Shown here in pieces: positions 17,542-25,866 of a DNA stretch of 64,000 bases. The notes under the pieces were generated by a model. That model saw only the letters and a list, made by a program, of their open reading frames with translations. It did no database searches and was not told the origin of the DNA. Positions within the stretch are counted from its first letter, which is position 1, and each line of letters starts with the position of its first letter. The position numbers and the translations under genes are program-made. The stretch comes from an uncultured Muribaculaceae bacterium (GTDB lineage Bacteria; Bacteroidota; Bacteroidia; Bacteroidales; Muribaculaceae): the NCBI GenBank assembly GCA_947625935.1, contig CANQQE010000003.1:1-64000 (forward strand), read 5' to 3'.

Positions 17542-18777
17542 ATGAAAGATGAACCAAAATTAGAACTGATTCTCATAAATATCTCGGGTTATGACCGCCC
17601 GGGCGTTACATCGGCATTGACCGCGATTCTCGCGCGTTACGACGCCGCTATTCTCGACATAGGCCAGGCTGACATCCACCACACGCTGTCGCTTGGCATA
17701 TTGTTCAAGACCTATAGCGATGTGTCGGGCGACATAATGAAGGACCTTCTGTTCAAAGCCTATGAGCTGAATGTCAAAATCCGTTTCACGCCAGTAGCAA
17801 TCGACGAGTATAACCGCTGGGTTTCGCTACAGGGTAAAAACCGCTGGATCATAACCATCCTCGGCCGTCGCCTGACGGCGCGCCATATCGCTTTGGTCAC
17901 CGATGAAATATGCCGTCAGAATCTGAACATCGACGGAATACAGCGTCTTACCGGCCGTCAGCCTCTGACCGATGCCGACACCCCCAAATCGAAATCGTGT
18001 GTGGAGTTTTCGGTCCGCGGCAATCCATTAGACCATCAGGCTATGCAGAAGCGTTTCATGCAGCTCGCTTCGGAGGGTGAGTTTGACATCTCTCTGCAGG
18101 AGGATACCCTCTACCGCCGTTGTCGCCGTTTAGTGTGCTTCGATATGGACTCCACGCTAATCGAGACTGAGGTCATCGACGAGCTTGCCGAGCGCGCCGG
18201 GGTGGGCGCCGAGGTGCGCGCCATCACCGAGCGGGCCATGCGCGGGGAGATAGACTTCTGTGAGAGTTTCACCGAGCGCGTCGCCCTGCTTAAAGGTCTT
18301 GACGAAAGCGTCATGAAAGAAATCGCGGAAAACCTTCCCATCACCGAGGGGGTGGAGCGCATGATGCAGGTGTTGAAACGCGCCGGTTACAAGACTGCGA
18401 TACTGTCGGGCGGTTTCACCTATTTTGGAAATTATCTGAAACAGAAGTATGGCATAGATTATGTGTATGCCAACGAGCTTGAAATAGTCGACGGCAAGCT
18501 CACCGGCCGTTATCTCGGTGAGATAGTCGACGGCAAACGTAAGGCTGAACTTCTGAAACTCATAGCGCAGGTGGAGAATGTCAACATAGCCCAGACCATA
18601 GCGGTAGGCGACGGGGCTAACGATTTGCCGATGCTCGCCACGGCAGGACTCGGGATTGCTTTTCATGCCAAGCCCAAGGTGAAACAGACCGCCGAGCAGT
18701 CAATCTCGACTATCGGTCTTGACGGTGTGCTTTATTTCATAGGGTTTAAGGATTCGTTTATCACCGACAGCCATTGA
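17542..18777 (+). CDS. serB: Phosphoserine phosphatase SerB with N-terminal ACT domains
   Basis: 411 residues from ATG 17542, 2 nt after the esterase stop; the longer frame from 17503 would run into that gene. The N-terminal about 190 residues hold two ACT-like modules (ELILINISGYDRPGVTSAL; RWIITILGRRLTARHIALV), giving possible serine feedback sensing. The HAD phosphatase core begins CFDMDSTLIETEVIDELA with catalytic Asp at 200 and 202, followed by LSGGF and GDGANDLPML. Makes L-serine from phosphoserine. Its tight spacing suggests co-transcription with the salvage genes, although the pathway is unrelated. Confidence 0.92.
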   Translation: MKDEPKLELILINISGYDRPGVTSALTAILARYDAAILDIGQADIHHTLSLGILFKTYSDVSGDIMKDLLFKAYELNVKIRFTPVAIDEYNRWVSLQGKNRWIITILGRRLTARHIALVTDEICRQNLNIDGIQRLTGRQPLTDADTPKSKSCVEFSVRGNPLDHQAMQKRFMQLASEGEFDISLQEDTLYRRCRRLVCFDMDSTLIETEVIDELAERAGVGAEVRAITERAMRGEIDFCESFTERVALLKGLDESVMKEIAENLPITEGVERMMQVLKRAGYKTAILSGGFTYFGNYLKQKYGIDYVYANELEIVDGKLTGRYLGEIVDGKRKAELLKLIAQVENVNIAQTIAVGDGANDLPMLATAGLGIAFHAKPKVKQTAEQSISTIGLDGVLYFIGFKDSFITDSH

Positions 18778-18888
18778 CCTCGGAGGCCGTATACCCGCGA
18801 AAATCATAACGACACGGGGTGAGGTAGCGCGATGTCGGCGCACAACCAAAACCCCATGTCGTTTGTTGTTTCTGTAAGCTGTATATTT

Positions 18889-21195
18889 ATGAGATTGAAA
18901 ATATTATTCCTTACATTGGCGGCGATTGTCGGTTATATGCTGCCGTCAGCCGCCGACCGCCATCAGTCGGTAGGTCTCGTATTGAGTGGCGGGGGAGCGA
19001 AGGGAATCGCGCATATTGGCGTGATTCAGGCTTTGGAAGATAATGATATTCCGATAGATTACATTACCGGGACGTCGATGGGCGCTATTGTTGGCGGTCT
19101 GTACTCTGCCGGCTATACCCCCGACGAGATGATGAAACTGATTCTTTCCAAAGGGTTTGCCGACTGGTCGACAGGGAAGATTGACGAGAACCTTGTCTAT
19201 TATTTCTCAAAGCCCTCGCCAACGCCGGCATTGATTTCAGTTCCGATTTCCAAAAGCGATTCGACCCGTGTCAACTCGATAATCCCGACAAGCATGATTT
19301 CACCGCTGCCGATGAATTTCGCGTTCATGGATCTGTTTTCGGCCTATACGGCCCAGTGTGGCGGCGATTTCAATAATCTTTATGTGCCGTTTCGCTGTGT
19401 GACCTCAGATGTCTATGCCAAGCATAAGATAGTATGTTCCAGCGGCAGCTTGGGTGACGCCATCAGGGCCTCCATGAGTTTTCCGACGGTTTTCGAGCCG
19501 ATAGAGATGGACGGAGTGCTTGTCTATGACGGAGGAATCTATGATAACTTTCCGGTCGACGTCATGCGCGAGGATTTCGCCCCCGACATAATGATCGGTG
19601 TAGATGTGTCGTCGCCCGACGGCAAGCCTAAGGCCGGCGACCTCATCGACCAGCTTGAGGATATGATTATCCAGAACAACGATTATGCGCTGCCGGCCGA
19701 CGAAGGTATCAAAATCAAGATAAACCTTGAGGAGTTCAGCCTTCTTGATTTCCCTAAGGCAAAGGCAATCTATAAGGTGGGTTATGACCATGCGATGTCG
19801 ATGATGGACTCCATCAAGAGCCGCGTTACGAGCCGTGTCCCGGCTCAGGCCCGTACGCTTAGCCGTCGAGTGTTCAAGTCGAAGACTCCTTACGTCCGCT
19901 TTGACTCGGTGAAAGTGGAGGGCGGCAGCCGTAGCCAGGACGCTTATCTGCGTTATCTGTTCACCAAAAACCGACCTGATACCTTCGGAATCGCGAAGGC
20001 GCGCGCATCGTACTACCAGGCCATCACACCTGGTAACCTGCGCAATCTGGTCCCCCGCGCAGTTTACAATGAGGAGACGGGGCTGTTCACCCTTGACCTT
20101 AAAGCGACGGTCAAGGATAATTTCAAGGTGGGCTTCGGCGGCTATATCACCTCGTCGACCAACAGCATGATTTTTCTGTCGGGGGGCTACAACACTTTGT
20201 CGTTTCGCGGAGTTGAGGCCAATATCAACGGTTGGATAGGTCAGAGCTATATGGCCGGCGCGCTCAACGCCCGGATGTTTATCCCGACCCATAATCCGTC
20301 GGCGATAGAGGGGCAGTTTGTGGTTTCGCGCCAGAAGTTCTATGAGAGCGCATCGCTGTTTTATGAGGACAAGATGCCGACTTTCATACTTAACACGGAG
20401 GTGTTCGGGCGCGTGTTGTACAGCATGGCTGCGGGACGGTCGGGAAAGGTTTCTTTAGGTTTCGGCGGCGGTCACCTTTTTGACAGTTTCTACCAGAACA
20501 ACCGCGGCGATTATCACGATTCGGGACGCGACCGCACGGTGTACAATCTTGCGGAAATCAGGCTGAACTATCAGAGCAATACCTTAAACAACAACAGTTT
20601 CCCGACCAGCGGGCACTACTATGACATAACGGCCACGGGTGTTGCGGGAAAGTATCACTACACGCCTTATCATGCCGATATACCGGGGGAGTATTCCAAA
20701 CCGGTGTGGGGCCAGGTTGAGGTCGTAGCCAAAAACTTCTTTAACGTCGGCCGGCGTTTCGCAGTAGGAACTTCTGTCGACATCATGGCATCGACCCGTA
20801 ATCTTGTCGATAACTACAATGCGGCCATAGTCAACGCCCCCGTGTTTCACCCTACTCCGTCGAGCTACAACGCGTTTAATCCGGCGTTCCGGGCCAACTC
20901 GTTTGTGGCCGGCGGCATTATCCCCGTGTGGTCACCTCGCGAGAGCCTGCAACTGAGGGGAGAGTTCCACTGCTTTTTGCCTTACAAGAAAATCATGGTT
21001 GCCGCCGACGGCTACAGCGCGCGATACGGCCATGAGTTTTCAAACCCTCAGTTTTTCGGTGAAATGGCTATAATCTATAATTTCCCGTTCGCATCGCTTA
21101 GTTTTTATGGCAATTATCAGAGCTATCCGGCCCGAAACTGGAATTGCGGTCTGTCGTTCGGCCTGTTTTTCCTTGCTCCGAAGTTCTTGCGTTGA
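18889..21195 (+). CDS. Patatin-like phospholipase with C-terminal beta-barrel (PlpD/type Vd-like)
   Basis: 768 residues from ATG 18889, which begins with a signal peptide (LKILFLTLAAIVGYML); longer starts lack one. Patatin part: oxyanion loop GGGAKG at about 34-39, nucleophile Ser about 63 in GTSMG, and catalytic Asp in DGG at about 214. After a POTRA-like linker (about 340-430), the rest is beta-barrel of the bacterial surface antigen type ending in an aromatic-rich strand. This is the architecture of PlpD/FplA type Vd autotransporters and of RssA-like lipases. Likely outer membrane or surface lipase; whether the lipase is exposed outside is unknown. Confidence 0.85.
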   Translation: MRLKILFLTLAAIVGYMLPSAADRHQSVGLVLSGGGAKGIAHIGVIQALEDNDIPIDYITGTSMGAIVGGLYSAGYTPDEMMKLILSKGFADWSTGKIDENLVYYFSKPSPTPALISVPISKSDSTRVNSIIPTSMISPLPMNFAFMDLFSAYTAQCGGDFNNLYVPFRCVTSDVYAKHKIVCSSGSLGDAIRASMSFPTVFEPIEMDGVLVYDGGIYDNFPVDVMREDFAPDIMIGVDVSSPDGKPKAGDLIDQLEDMIIQNNDYALPADEGIKIKINLEEFSLLDFPKAKAIYKVGYDHAMSMMDSIKSRVTSRVPAQARTLSRRVFKSKTPYVRFDSVKVEGGSRSQDAYLRYLFTKNRPDTFGIAKARASYYQAITPGNLRNLVPRAVYNEETGLFTLDLKATVKDNFKVGFGGYITSSTNSMIFLSGGYNTLSFRGVEANINGWIGQSYMAGALNARMFIPTHNPSAIEGQFVVSRQKFYESASLFYEDKMPTFILNTEVFGRVLYSMAAGRSGKVSLGFGGGHLFDSFYQNNRGDYHDSGRDRTVYNLAEIRLNYQSNTLNNNSFPTSGHYYDITATGVAGKYHYTPYHADIPGEYSKPVWGQVEVVAKNFFNVGRRFAVGTSVDIMASTRNLVDNYNAAIVNAPVFHPTPSSYNAFNPAFRANSFVAGGIIPVWSPRESLQLRGEFHCFLPYKKIMVAADGYSARYGHEFSNPQFFGEMAIIYNFPFASLSFYGNYQSYPARNWNCGLSFGLFFLAPKFLR

Positions 21196-21202
21196 CCGCG
21201 GG

Positions 21203-21234
21203 TTTCATCATTTGCGATTATTTGAGTAACTTCG
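21203..21234 (+). promoter_or_regulatory. Candidate murI promoter
   Basis: TAACTTCG at 21227-21234 with TTT/TTC about 20 nt upstream; one mismatch to TAnnTTTG. It lies 22 nt before the murI ATG. Confidence 0.35.
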
Positions 21235-21255
21235 CGTGAATCATAATCACAAAAG

Positions 21256-22077
21256 ATGAACAGCGGACCAATAGGTGTTTTCGATTCGGGTTACGGCGGC
21301 CTGACAATCTTGCGCGACATTGTCAAGTCGATGCCCGGTTATGACTTCCTGTATCTCGGCGACAATGCCCGCGCGCCTTACGGGACACGCTCGTTTGACA
21401 TCGTTTACCGTTTTACTCTCGAAGCTGTCAGATACCTCTTTGACCGTGGTTGCAATCTGGTGGTGCTCGCCTGTAACACGGCGTCGGCCAAGGCTCTGAG
21501 AACCATTCAGCAGAATGACCTCCCTGAGATCGACCCGTCGCGCCGCGTGCTCGGCATCATACGCCCCACTGTCGAGATGCTGCATGAGCTTACCGCTAAC
21601 GGGCATATCGGGGTTCTCGGAACTCCGGGTACCGTCAACAGCCGCTCTTACAACATCGAGGTCGAGAAGTTCCACCCGGATTACACCGTTACCGGCCACG
21701 GTTGCCCCATGTGGGTCCCGCTTGTGGAAAACCGGGAGGCAGCGTCGGGGGGCGCCGATTATTTCGTAAAGCAGGAGATAGACCGGCTGATGATGGAAGA
21801 CCCTGAGATTGACACTATAGTCTTAGCCTGCACCCATTATCCGCTGCTAATAGACAAAATAGAGCGTTATGTACCCGCCGGAGTGAGGGTGGTGTCGCAG
21901 GGCGCGATCATAGCCGACAGCCTTGTCGATTACCTGCGCCGTCATCCAGAGATGGATGCGCGTTGCTCCCGGGGGGGCACGGTGGAATATCTGACCACGG
22001 AGAGCGCGGCGAAGTTCTCGGAAATGGCCACCATATTTCTCGGACGAGCAGTGAGCGCGGCGCAGATAACATTGTAG
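21256..22077 (+). CDS. murI: Glutamate racemase
   Basis: 273 residues. FDSGYGGLTIL at the N-terminus, the catalytic cysteines at 73 (LACNTAS) and 192 (ACTHYPLL), and the GDNARAPYG loop identify MurI, which makes D-glutamate for peptidoglycan stem peptides. In Bacteroides-type genomes murI commonly follows the bamA-ompH block; here it is about 10 kb away next to the patatin gene, which suggests local rearrangement (recalled synteny, not checked). Confidence 0.95.
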   Translation: MNSGPIGVFDSGYGGLTILRDIVKSMPGYDFLYLGDNARAPYGTRSFDIVYRFTLEAVRYLFDRGCNLVVLACNTASAKALRTIQQNDLPEIDPSRRVLGIIRPTVEMLHELTANGHIGVLGTPGTVNSRSYNIEVEKFHPDYTVTGHGCPMWVPLVENREAASGGADYFVKQEIDRLMMEDPEIDTIVLACTHYPLLIDKIERYVPAGVRVVSQGAIIADSLVDYLRRHPEMDARCSRGGTVEYLTTESAAKFSEMATIFLGRAVSAAQITL

Positions 22078-22082
22078 GGGGA

Positions 22083-22850
22083 ATGGAGCCACAGCGGAAG
22101 TATTGCCTGAATTGCGGGAACGAGGTCAGCGGCAATTATTGCCGTCATTGCGGCCAGCCGACCGCGATAGGGCGTCTTAATTTCAAATCGACGGCGAAGG
22201 ACAGCGTGTCGGCCCTAACCAGAGTTGACCGAGGGTTTCTTTACACGGTTTCGCTGCTTATAACGCGTCCATGGATTGTCATAAGGGATTATATCGGGGG
22301 GCGGCGTGTCGCGTATGCCGCTCCTGTTAAAATGCTGATTGTGCTGTGCCTGTTCTCGCTTCTTGGCGATTCGCTCATCGATAACTCGCCTGAACCGACA
22401 GTGAGTGTCAATGTCGGCGGCGGGATTGGCAGCTTTTGGTCGCGTGCCGCGCAGTCGGCCATCAGTTTTTATTTCGACTCCCTGATTCTGCAGTCGCTTG
22501 TGGTCACAGTCGCGGCTTCGCTTGCGGTCTATGTGGTCTACCTCAGATATAATTCGAGGCGATATAATTTCGCCGAATATTTCACGGCGGGAGTGTATCT
22601 TTGTGACGCTTCGATAGCCATACAGATTCTGTTGTCGCCGTTGTCGCTGTTAGATTCCCGTATTACGACGCCCATACTGTTAGTCTGGTGCGGCGTCATC
22701 GGAGTGCTGTCGGTTGTGCGCGCGTTTCCCATCAGGAATTATGCCGTCGCATTTTTGACATTTATTGTATGGGCCGGGCTATTGGGTTTGTTGCTGGTTC
22801 TTATCCATGTGGTGCCTTTCGCACTGATTTCGGTCGCTCTCGATTTGTGA
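22083..22850 (+). CDS. DUF3667 membrane protein with N-terminal zinc ribbon
   Basis: 255 residues from ATG 22083, 5 nt after the murI stop; upstream in-frame codons overlap murI. The N-terminal ribbon has C8-x2-C11 and C20-x2-C23 (YCLNCGNE, YCRHCGQP). About five hydrophobic helices follow, from MLIVLCLFSLLG onward. This matches the DUF3667/YckD-type zinc-ribbon membrane family. Function unknown; probably co-transcribed with murI. Confidence 0.75.
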   Translation: MEPQRKYCLNCGNEVSGNYCRHCGQPTAIGRLNFKSTAKDSVSALTRVDRGFLYTVSLLITRPWIVIRDYIGGRRVAYAAPVKMLIVLCLFSLLGDSLIDNSPEPTVSVNVGGGIGSFWSRAAQSAISFYFDSLILQSLVVTVAASLAVYVVYLRYNSRRYNFAEYFTAGVYLCDASIAIQILLSPLSLLDSRITTPILLVWCGVIGVLSVVRAFPIRNYAVAFLTFIVWAGLLGLLLVLIHVVPFALISVALDL

Positions 22851-22939
22851 TTATTTAACCCGGTTTGTATCAGGACGTTGAACAAACGGGACGCTAATCT
22901 GTTATCATTATAAGATTAACGAAGAAACTAAGATTAAGT

Positions 22940-23443
22940 ATGATGAAAAAGAGTCTGTTATTTATGTCGGCGGTAGCTGTAGCGTTGCCGCTGTTCTACT
23001 CATGCGACGATGATAATGATAACGATGATGTCAAGGATGTCCCCAAGGAGTACACCGAGGCGTTCCAGTCAAAGTTCCCCGGCGTCAAGGTGTCGGAATG
23101 GGAGCGTAAGATGGGTTATATGGTAGCTGATTTCCGCCGCGACGGCCATGAAATGGAGGCATGGTTCGGCAATGGCGCGTCGTGGGCAATGACTGTCACT
23201 GACTATGACCGCAATGTATCGGCACTGCCTCTCGCCGTCACGGAATCATTCGCTTCGAGCGATTATTCGATGTGGACAGTCGATGATGTTGATTTCTATG
23301 AACGCGTCGCAGACAGTTTCTATGTAATCGAGGTGGAGAAACGCGGCGAGCGTGACACAGACCTCTATTATGCTGTCGACGGTCGGCTCATTAAAACGTC
23401 GACCGACACTGATATGGAGATATTGCCTACGACCGTGCTTTGA
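22940..23443 (+). CDS. PepSY-like lipoprotein
   Basis: 167 residues. The signal peptide ends in a lipobox with Cys22 (LFYSC), followed by an Asp-rich linker. The rest resembles the PepSY-like DUF2874 proteins of gut Bacteroidota: KEYTEAFQSKFPGVKVSEWE, then a second repeat from about residue 85. Such proteins are periplasmic or outer-membrane lipoproteins of unknown role. It stands alone and is convergent with comF. Confidence 0.7.
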   Translation: MMKKSLLFMSAVAVALPLFYSCDDDNDNDDVKDVPKEYTEAFQSKFPGVKVSEWERKMGYMVADFRRDGHEMEAWFGNGASWAMTVTDYDRNVSALPLAVTESFASSDYSMWTVDDVDFYERVADSFYVIEVEKRGERDTDLYYAVDGRLIKTSTDTDMEILPTTVL

Positions 23444-23470
23444 TGCGGGTTATCTTTCCCCTCCGGCATT

Positions 23471-24181
23471 TTAGCTGAGACGGGTCAATGATAAGGCGGC
23501 TACACTGATTTTAGCGGTGGGAGCCGCTTTTTTTATGGCTTGGCAGCAGGCGAGCAGGGTCGCGCCTGTAGTGATGACGTCATCGACGATGAGGAGGTGC
23601 CTGCCTTCTAATTCAGAGCGGCGCACAACCTGATAAATGTTCTGAGCGTTGAGCCATCGGTCGAAGCTGTTTTTCCGCGTCTGAGTCGAGTGGCCTTTTG
23701 CCGCCGTCAGGTTGTCGCCGACGGGCAGTGAGGTCACTTCGGCCATTCCGCGGGCTATCTCCCGGCTTTGGTTGTAGCCGCGGCGGAGCTGCTTCATCCA
23801 GTGGAGCGGTACCGGGATTATCATGTCTATGCCATCGAAAAATCCGTCGCCGACTATTTCCTTGGCATATAGCGCGCCAAGTTTGCGCCCGATGGCAGGA
23901 AGGTTGTTGTACTTGGCTTTATGTATCAGCCGCGTGTAGGGGTTGCCGCGGTAGTAGTAGAAAAACGCTCCGGCGCGCTCGATGGGGGCTCGCCCGGCAA
24001 GCCGCTCATGTATGGCGTTGAAGTTGTCGCTGTGGAGCGATGTACGCGGCAGGTCGATGAGGCATTGCAGGCACATGATGTCTTCGCCCTCGACGAGTGT
24101 CGCGCCACACACCTCGCAGACCCGGGGGAAAACAGCGTCAATGAGGTCGCGACCCCAGCGGGCTAATCCTCCGAGTCCCAT
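23471..24181 (-). CDS. comF: ComF-family phosphoribosyltransferase-like protein
   Basis: 236 residues. An N-terminal zinc finger (CEVC and CLQC near residues 18-40) precedes a type I PRTase domain whose PRPP loop reads LLIVDDVITTGAT at about 194-206. ComF homologues take part in DNA uptake or, in non-competent bacteria, an undefined nucleic-acid role. Last gene of the prmC-recX-comF minus operon; its start overlaps recX by 19 nt. Confidence 0.88.
   Translation of the reverse strand: MGLGGLARWGRDLIDAVFPRVCEVCGATLVEGEDIMCLQCLIDLPRTSLHSDNFNAIHERLAGRAPIERAGAFFYYYRGNPYTRLIHKAKYNNLPAIGRKLGALYAKEIVGDGFFDGIDMIIPVPLHWMKQLRRGYNQSREIARGMAEVTSLPVGDNLTAAKGHSTQTRKNSFDRWLNAQNIYQVVRRSELEGRHLLIVDDVITTGATLLACCQAIKKAAPTAKISVAALSLTRLS
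23513..23535 (+). terminator. Plus-strand terminator for the PepSY lipoprotein, inside the comF 3' end
   Basis: AGCGG (23513-23517), a 6-nt loop, CCGCT (23524-23528) and a run of T residues form a short intrinsic terminator on the plus strand. It lies in the 3' coding end of the convergent comF gene, about 75 nt after the lipoprotein stop. Confidence 0.45.
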
Positions 24182-24648
24182 AAACCGGGTCTGTTAAGGA
24201 GTTTGATGACAGTAGCGCTTTCAAATCCGCGCGACATCATGAACCGCAGTATTTTAGTCTTCCCTTCATAGCTGCCGGGGTCGTCGATAGTTCGGCCCTT
24301 GGCTTTTATAAGCTCCACGATGTTGCGCCGATATGTAGCTCTGTCGATTGTGTCAATGGCCTCGTCGATAATGTGGCGGCTGATGCCTTTCATGTAAAGC
24401 CCGGCTGAGATTTTCCGGCGACCCCAGCGTGCCAATTCGACTTTGTCGTTGACGAATGCGAGAGCAAACCGCCGGTCGTCGATAAACCCGCAATCGACAA
24501 GCGCGCCGACAATCTCCTCGGCTTTGCCGCGCGCCACGCCCCACGAGGTGAGTTTCTTCATAATCTCGGCTTGGGAGTATTCGGCTCTGGCGCATAGGGC
24601 TTCTGCGCGTTCCGCGGCTGCTTCTGCGGAAATCTGTTTCCTTATCAT
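24163..24648 (-). CDS. recX: Regulatory protein RecX
   Basis: 161 residues. Three-helix repeats typical of RecX are visible: ALCARAEYSQAEIMKKL, then GVARGKAEEIVGALVDCGFIDDRRFALAFV, then LARWGRRKISAGLYMKGI. RecX modulates RecA filaments. The ATG overlaps the prmC stop by 4 nt and the end overlaps comF, so the three genes form one transcript. Confidence 0.88.
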   Translation of the reverse strand: MIRKQISAEAAAERAEALCARAEYSQAEIMKKLTSWGVARGKAEEIVGALVDCGFIDDRRFALAFVNDKVELARWGRRKISAGLYMKGISRHIIDEAIDTIDRATYRRNIVELIKAKGRTIDDPGSYEGKTKILRFMMSRGFESATVIKLLNRPGLWDSED

Positions 24649-25520
24649 GATGCAGATGTTGAGATTATAGCGAACCGTTGACGGCCATACATATCCCTTT
24701 CGATGTCGACCTGTGCTTGCGGGAATATGCGCCGTGCGCCGGCCTTGAGATTGTCGGCAAAAAGGGGGTTTATCTCAAAGTAGATTTTACCGCCGGGACG
24801 GAGGGCTTCAGCACCATACTCCATTATGGCGGTGTAGAATATCAGCGGGTCGCTGTCCGGGACAAACAATGCTCCCCGCGGCTCGTGGTCGATGACGTTG
24901 CGGTTCATGGCGTCGCGCTCTTTCCATGCTATGTATGGCGGGTTTGACACGATAATGTCCCACTTTAGCGCGGCCGGTTTGTCAGCGAGGCGGAGGGCAT
25001 CGGCCTTTCGGAATTTCACGTTGGCTTTGAGCGCGGCGGCGTTGGCTGCCGCTGTTTCAAGCGCGGTGTCAGATATGTCGATCCCCTCGACGCAGGCAAA
25101 CCGCAGGTTGCGGGCCAAGGCGATGGCTATGCACCCTGACCCGGTTCCGACGTCGAGCACCCTCAGGTCGCTTCCAGGGTTCTGTTTCACTATCATGTCG
25201 ACGAGTTCCTCGGTCTCGGGGCGGGGTATCAGCACCGCGGGGTTGACAGCTATGCGCATACCGTAGAATGTAGTTTCGCCGAGGATGTATTGAAGCGGCT
25301 CCTCTTTGAGCAGACGGTCGGTTATGGCATTGAGCTGCCCTATACGGAATCCGCTCACGGCCTCGCGGCTTTTCAACACGCGGTCAACCGGGGTGTAGCC
25401 CATAGTGTGCTCGATGGAAATGTCGGTCATGGCGCGCGCTTCGCGCTCGCCGTAAAGGGGAGTGAGCCGCCGGGTCATCCCGGCTGCCACCTCTCTCAGT
25501 GTGTGGGCGTCGTCGTTCAT
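24645..25520 (-). CDS. prmC: Release factor glutamine methyltransferase PrmC
   Basis: 291 residues. The SAM-binding motif VLDVGTGSGCIA is at 121-132 and the catalytic NPPY at 193-196 (IVSNPPYIAW). PrmC N5-methylates the Gln of the GGQ motif in release factors. First gene of the minus operon. The best promoter places the -7 element only 8 nt before the ATG, so the mRNA would be nearly leaderless. Confidence 0.93.
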   Translation of the reverse strand: MNDDAHTLREVAAGMTRRLTPLYGEREARAMTDISIEHTMGYTPVDRVLKSREAVSGFRIGQLNAITDRLLKEEPLQYILGETTFYGMRIAVNPAVLIPRPETEELVDMIVKQNPGSDLRVLDVGTGSGCIAIALARNLRFACVEGIDISDTALETAAANAAALKANVKFRKADALRLADKPAALKWDIIVSNPPYIAWKERDAMNRNVIDHEPRGALFVPDSDPLIFYTAIMEYGAEALRPGGKIYFEINPLFADNLKAGARRIFPQAQVDIERDMYGRQRFAIISTSAS

Positions 25521-25527
25521 GATTCAA

Positions 25528-25558
25528 CAAATTTAAGCAATAATCGCTATATCGCCAA
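25528..25558 (-). promoter_or_regulatory. Promoter for prmC-recX-comF, nearly leaderless
   Basis: On the minus strand TTG (complement of 25556-25558), a 20-nt spacer and TAAATTTG (complement of 25528-25535) form a full consensus promoter. The prmC ATG begins at 25520, so the untranslated leader would be only a few nucleotides. Confidence 0.65.
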
Positions 25559-25614
25559 ATGTTGCCCATGATAAGCGTCGGCATGACGTGGCAATGTGTT
25601 AAACTGATATTTTC

Positions 25615-25645
25615 TTGTTTTATTTCGGAAAATGTGTTAACTTTG
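25615..25645 (+). promoter_or_regulatory. his operon promoter
   Basis: TTG at 25615-25617, a 20-nt spacer and TAACTTTG at 25638-25645 match the Bacteroidota consensus exactly. Transcription would begin near 25651, about 23 nt before the His leader peptide. It is divergent from the prmC promoter about 60 bp away. Confidence 0.75.
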
Positions 25646-25673
25646 CAGCGTTAAACGATGATTTGATAGCAAA

Positions 25674-25739
25674 ATGATTGCGAAATATTCTTTTAACCGT
25701 CACCATTACCATCACCACCACCCGGGTTGCAAAGATTAG
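25674..25739 (+). CDS. hisL: his operon leader peptide (attenuator), His-rich
   Basis: A 21-codon reading frame from ATG 25674 to TAG 25737-25739. Residues 10-16 read H-H-Y-H-H-H-H, six histidines in seven codons (25701-25721), a density hard to explain by chance. It lies between a consensus promoter and a strong terminator, upstream of hisG. Known mechanism of his leaders: uncharged tRNA-His stalls the ribosome on the His codons, freeing an antiterminator. The matching RNA structures are present here. Confidence 0.88.
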   Translation: MIAKYSFNRHHYHHHHPGCKD

Positions 25740-25809
25740 GGAGGCATTGACTGATGTGTGTGTCACGGCTGAAAGAAGAATGTTAAGATATAGTTTGCCG
25801 GTTTCCCTA
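25737..25809 (+). promoter_or_regulatory. Candidate antiterminator of the his attenuator
   Basis: TAGGGA (25737-25742) can pair with TCCCTA (25804-25809), and GGCA (25743-25746) with TGCC (25796-25799). This is a 10-bp helix with a 4-nt bulge that uses the left arm of the terminator. Its 5' arm begins at the leader stop codon: a ribosome that finishes the leader would mask it, while one stalled on the His codons would leave it free. Confidence 0.6.
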
Positions 25810-25844
25810 TAACCACTGCGGGAAACCGGTATTTTTCTTTTTTT
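25798..25844 (+). terminator. Attenuator terminator upstream of hisG
   Basis: A perfect 10-bp stem CCGGTTTCCC (25798-25807) / GGGAAACCGG (25820-25829) with a 12-nt loop, followed by a T-rich tail to 25844. It ends 22 nt before the hisG start, so it would act as a conditional terminator rather than the end of another gene. Confidence 0.85.
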
Positions 25845-25866
25845 AAGAGAATAAAAAATTCAAGAT

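Noticed and set aside
25681-25735. His-rich stretch as a cloning tag artefact
   Set aside because: The His codons are mixed CAC/CAT with a Tyr inside, and promoter, antiterminator and terminator surround it in the order of a natural his leader.
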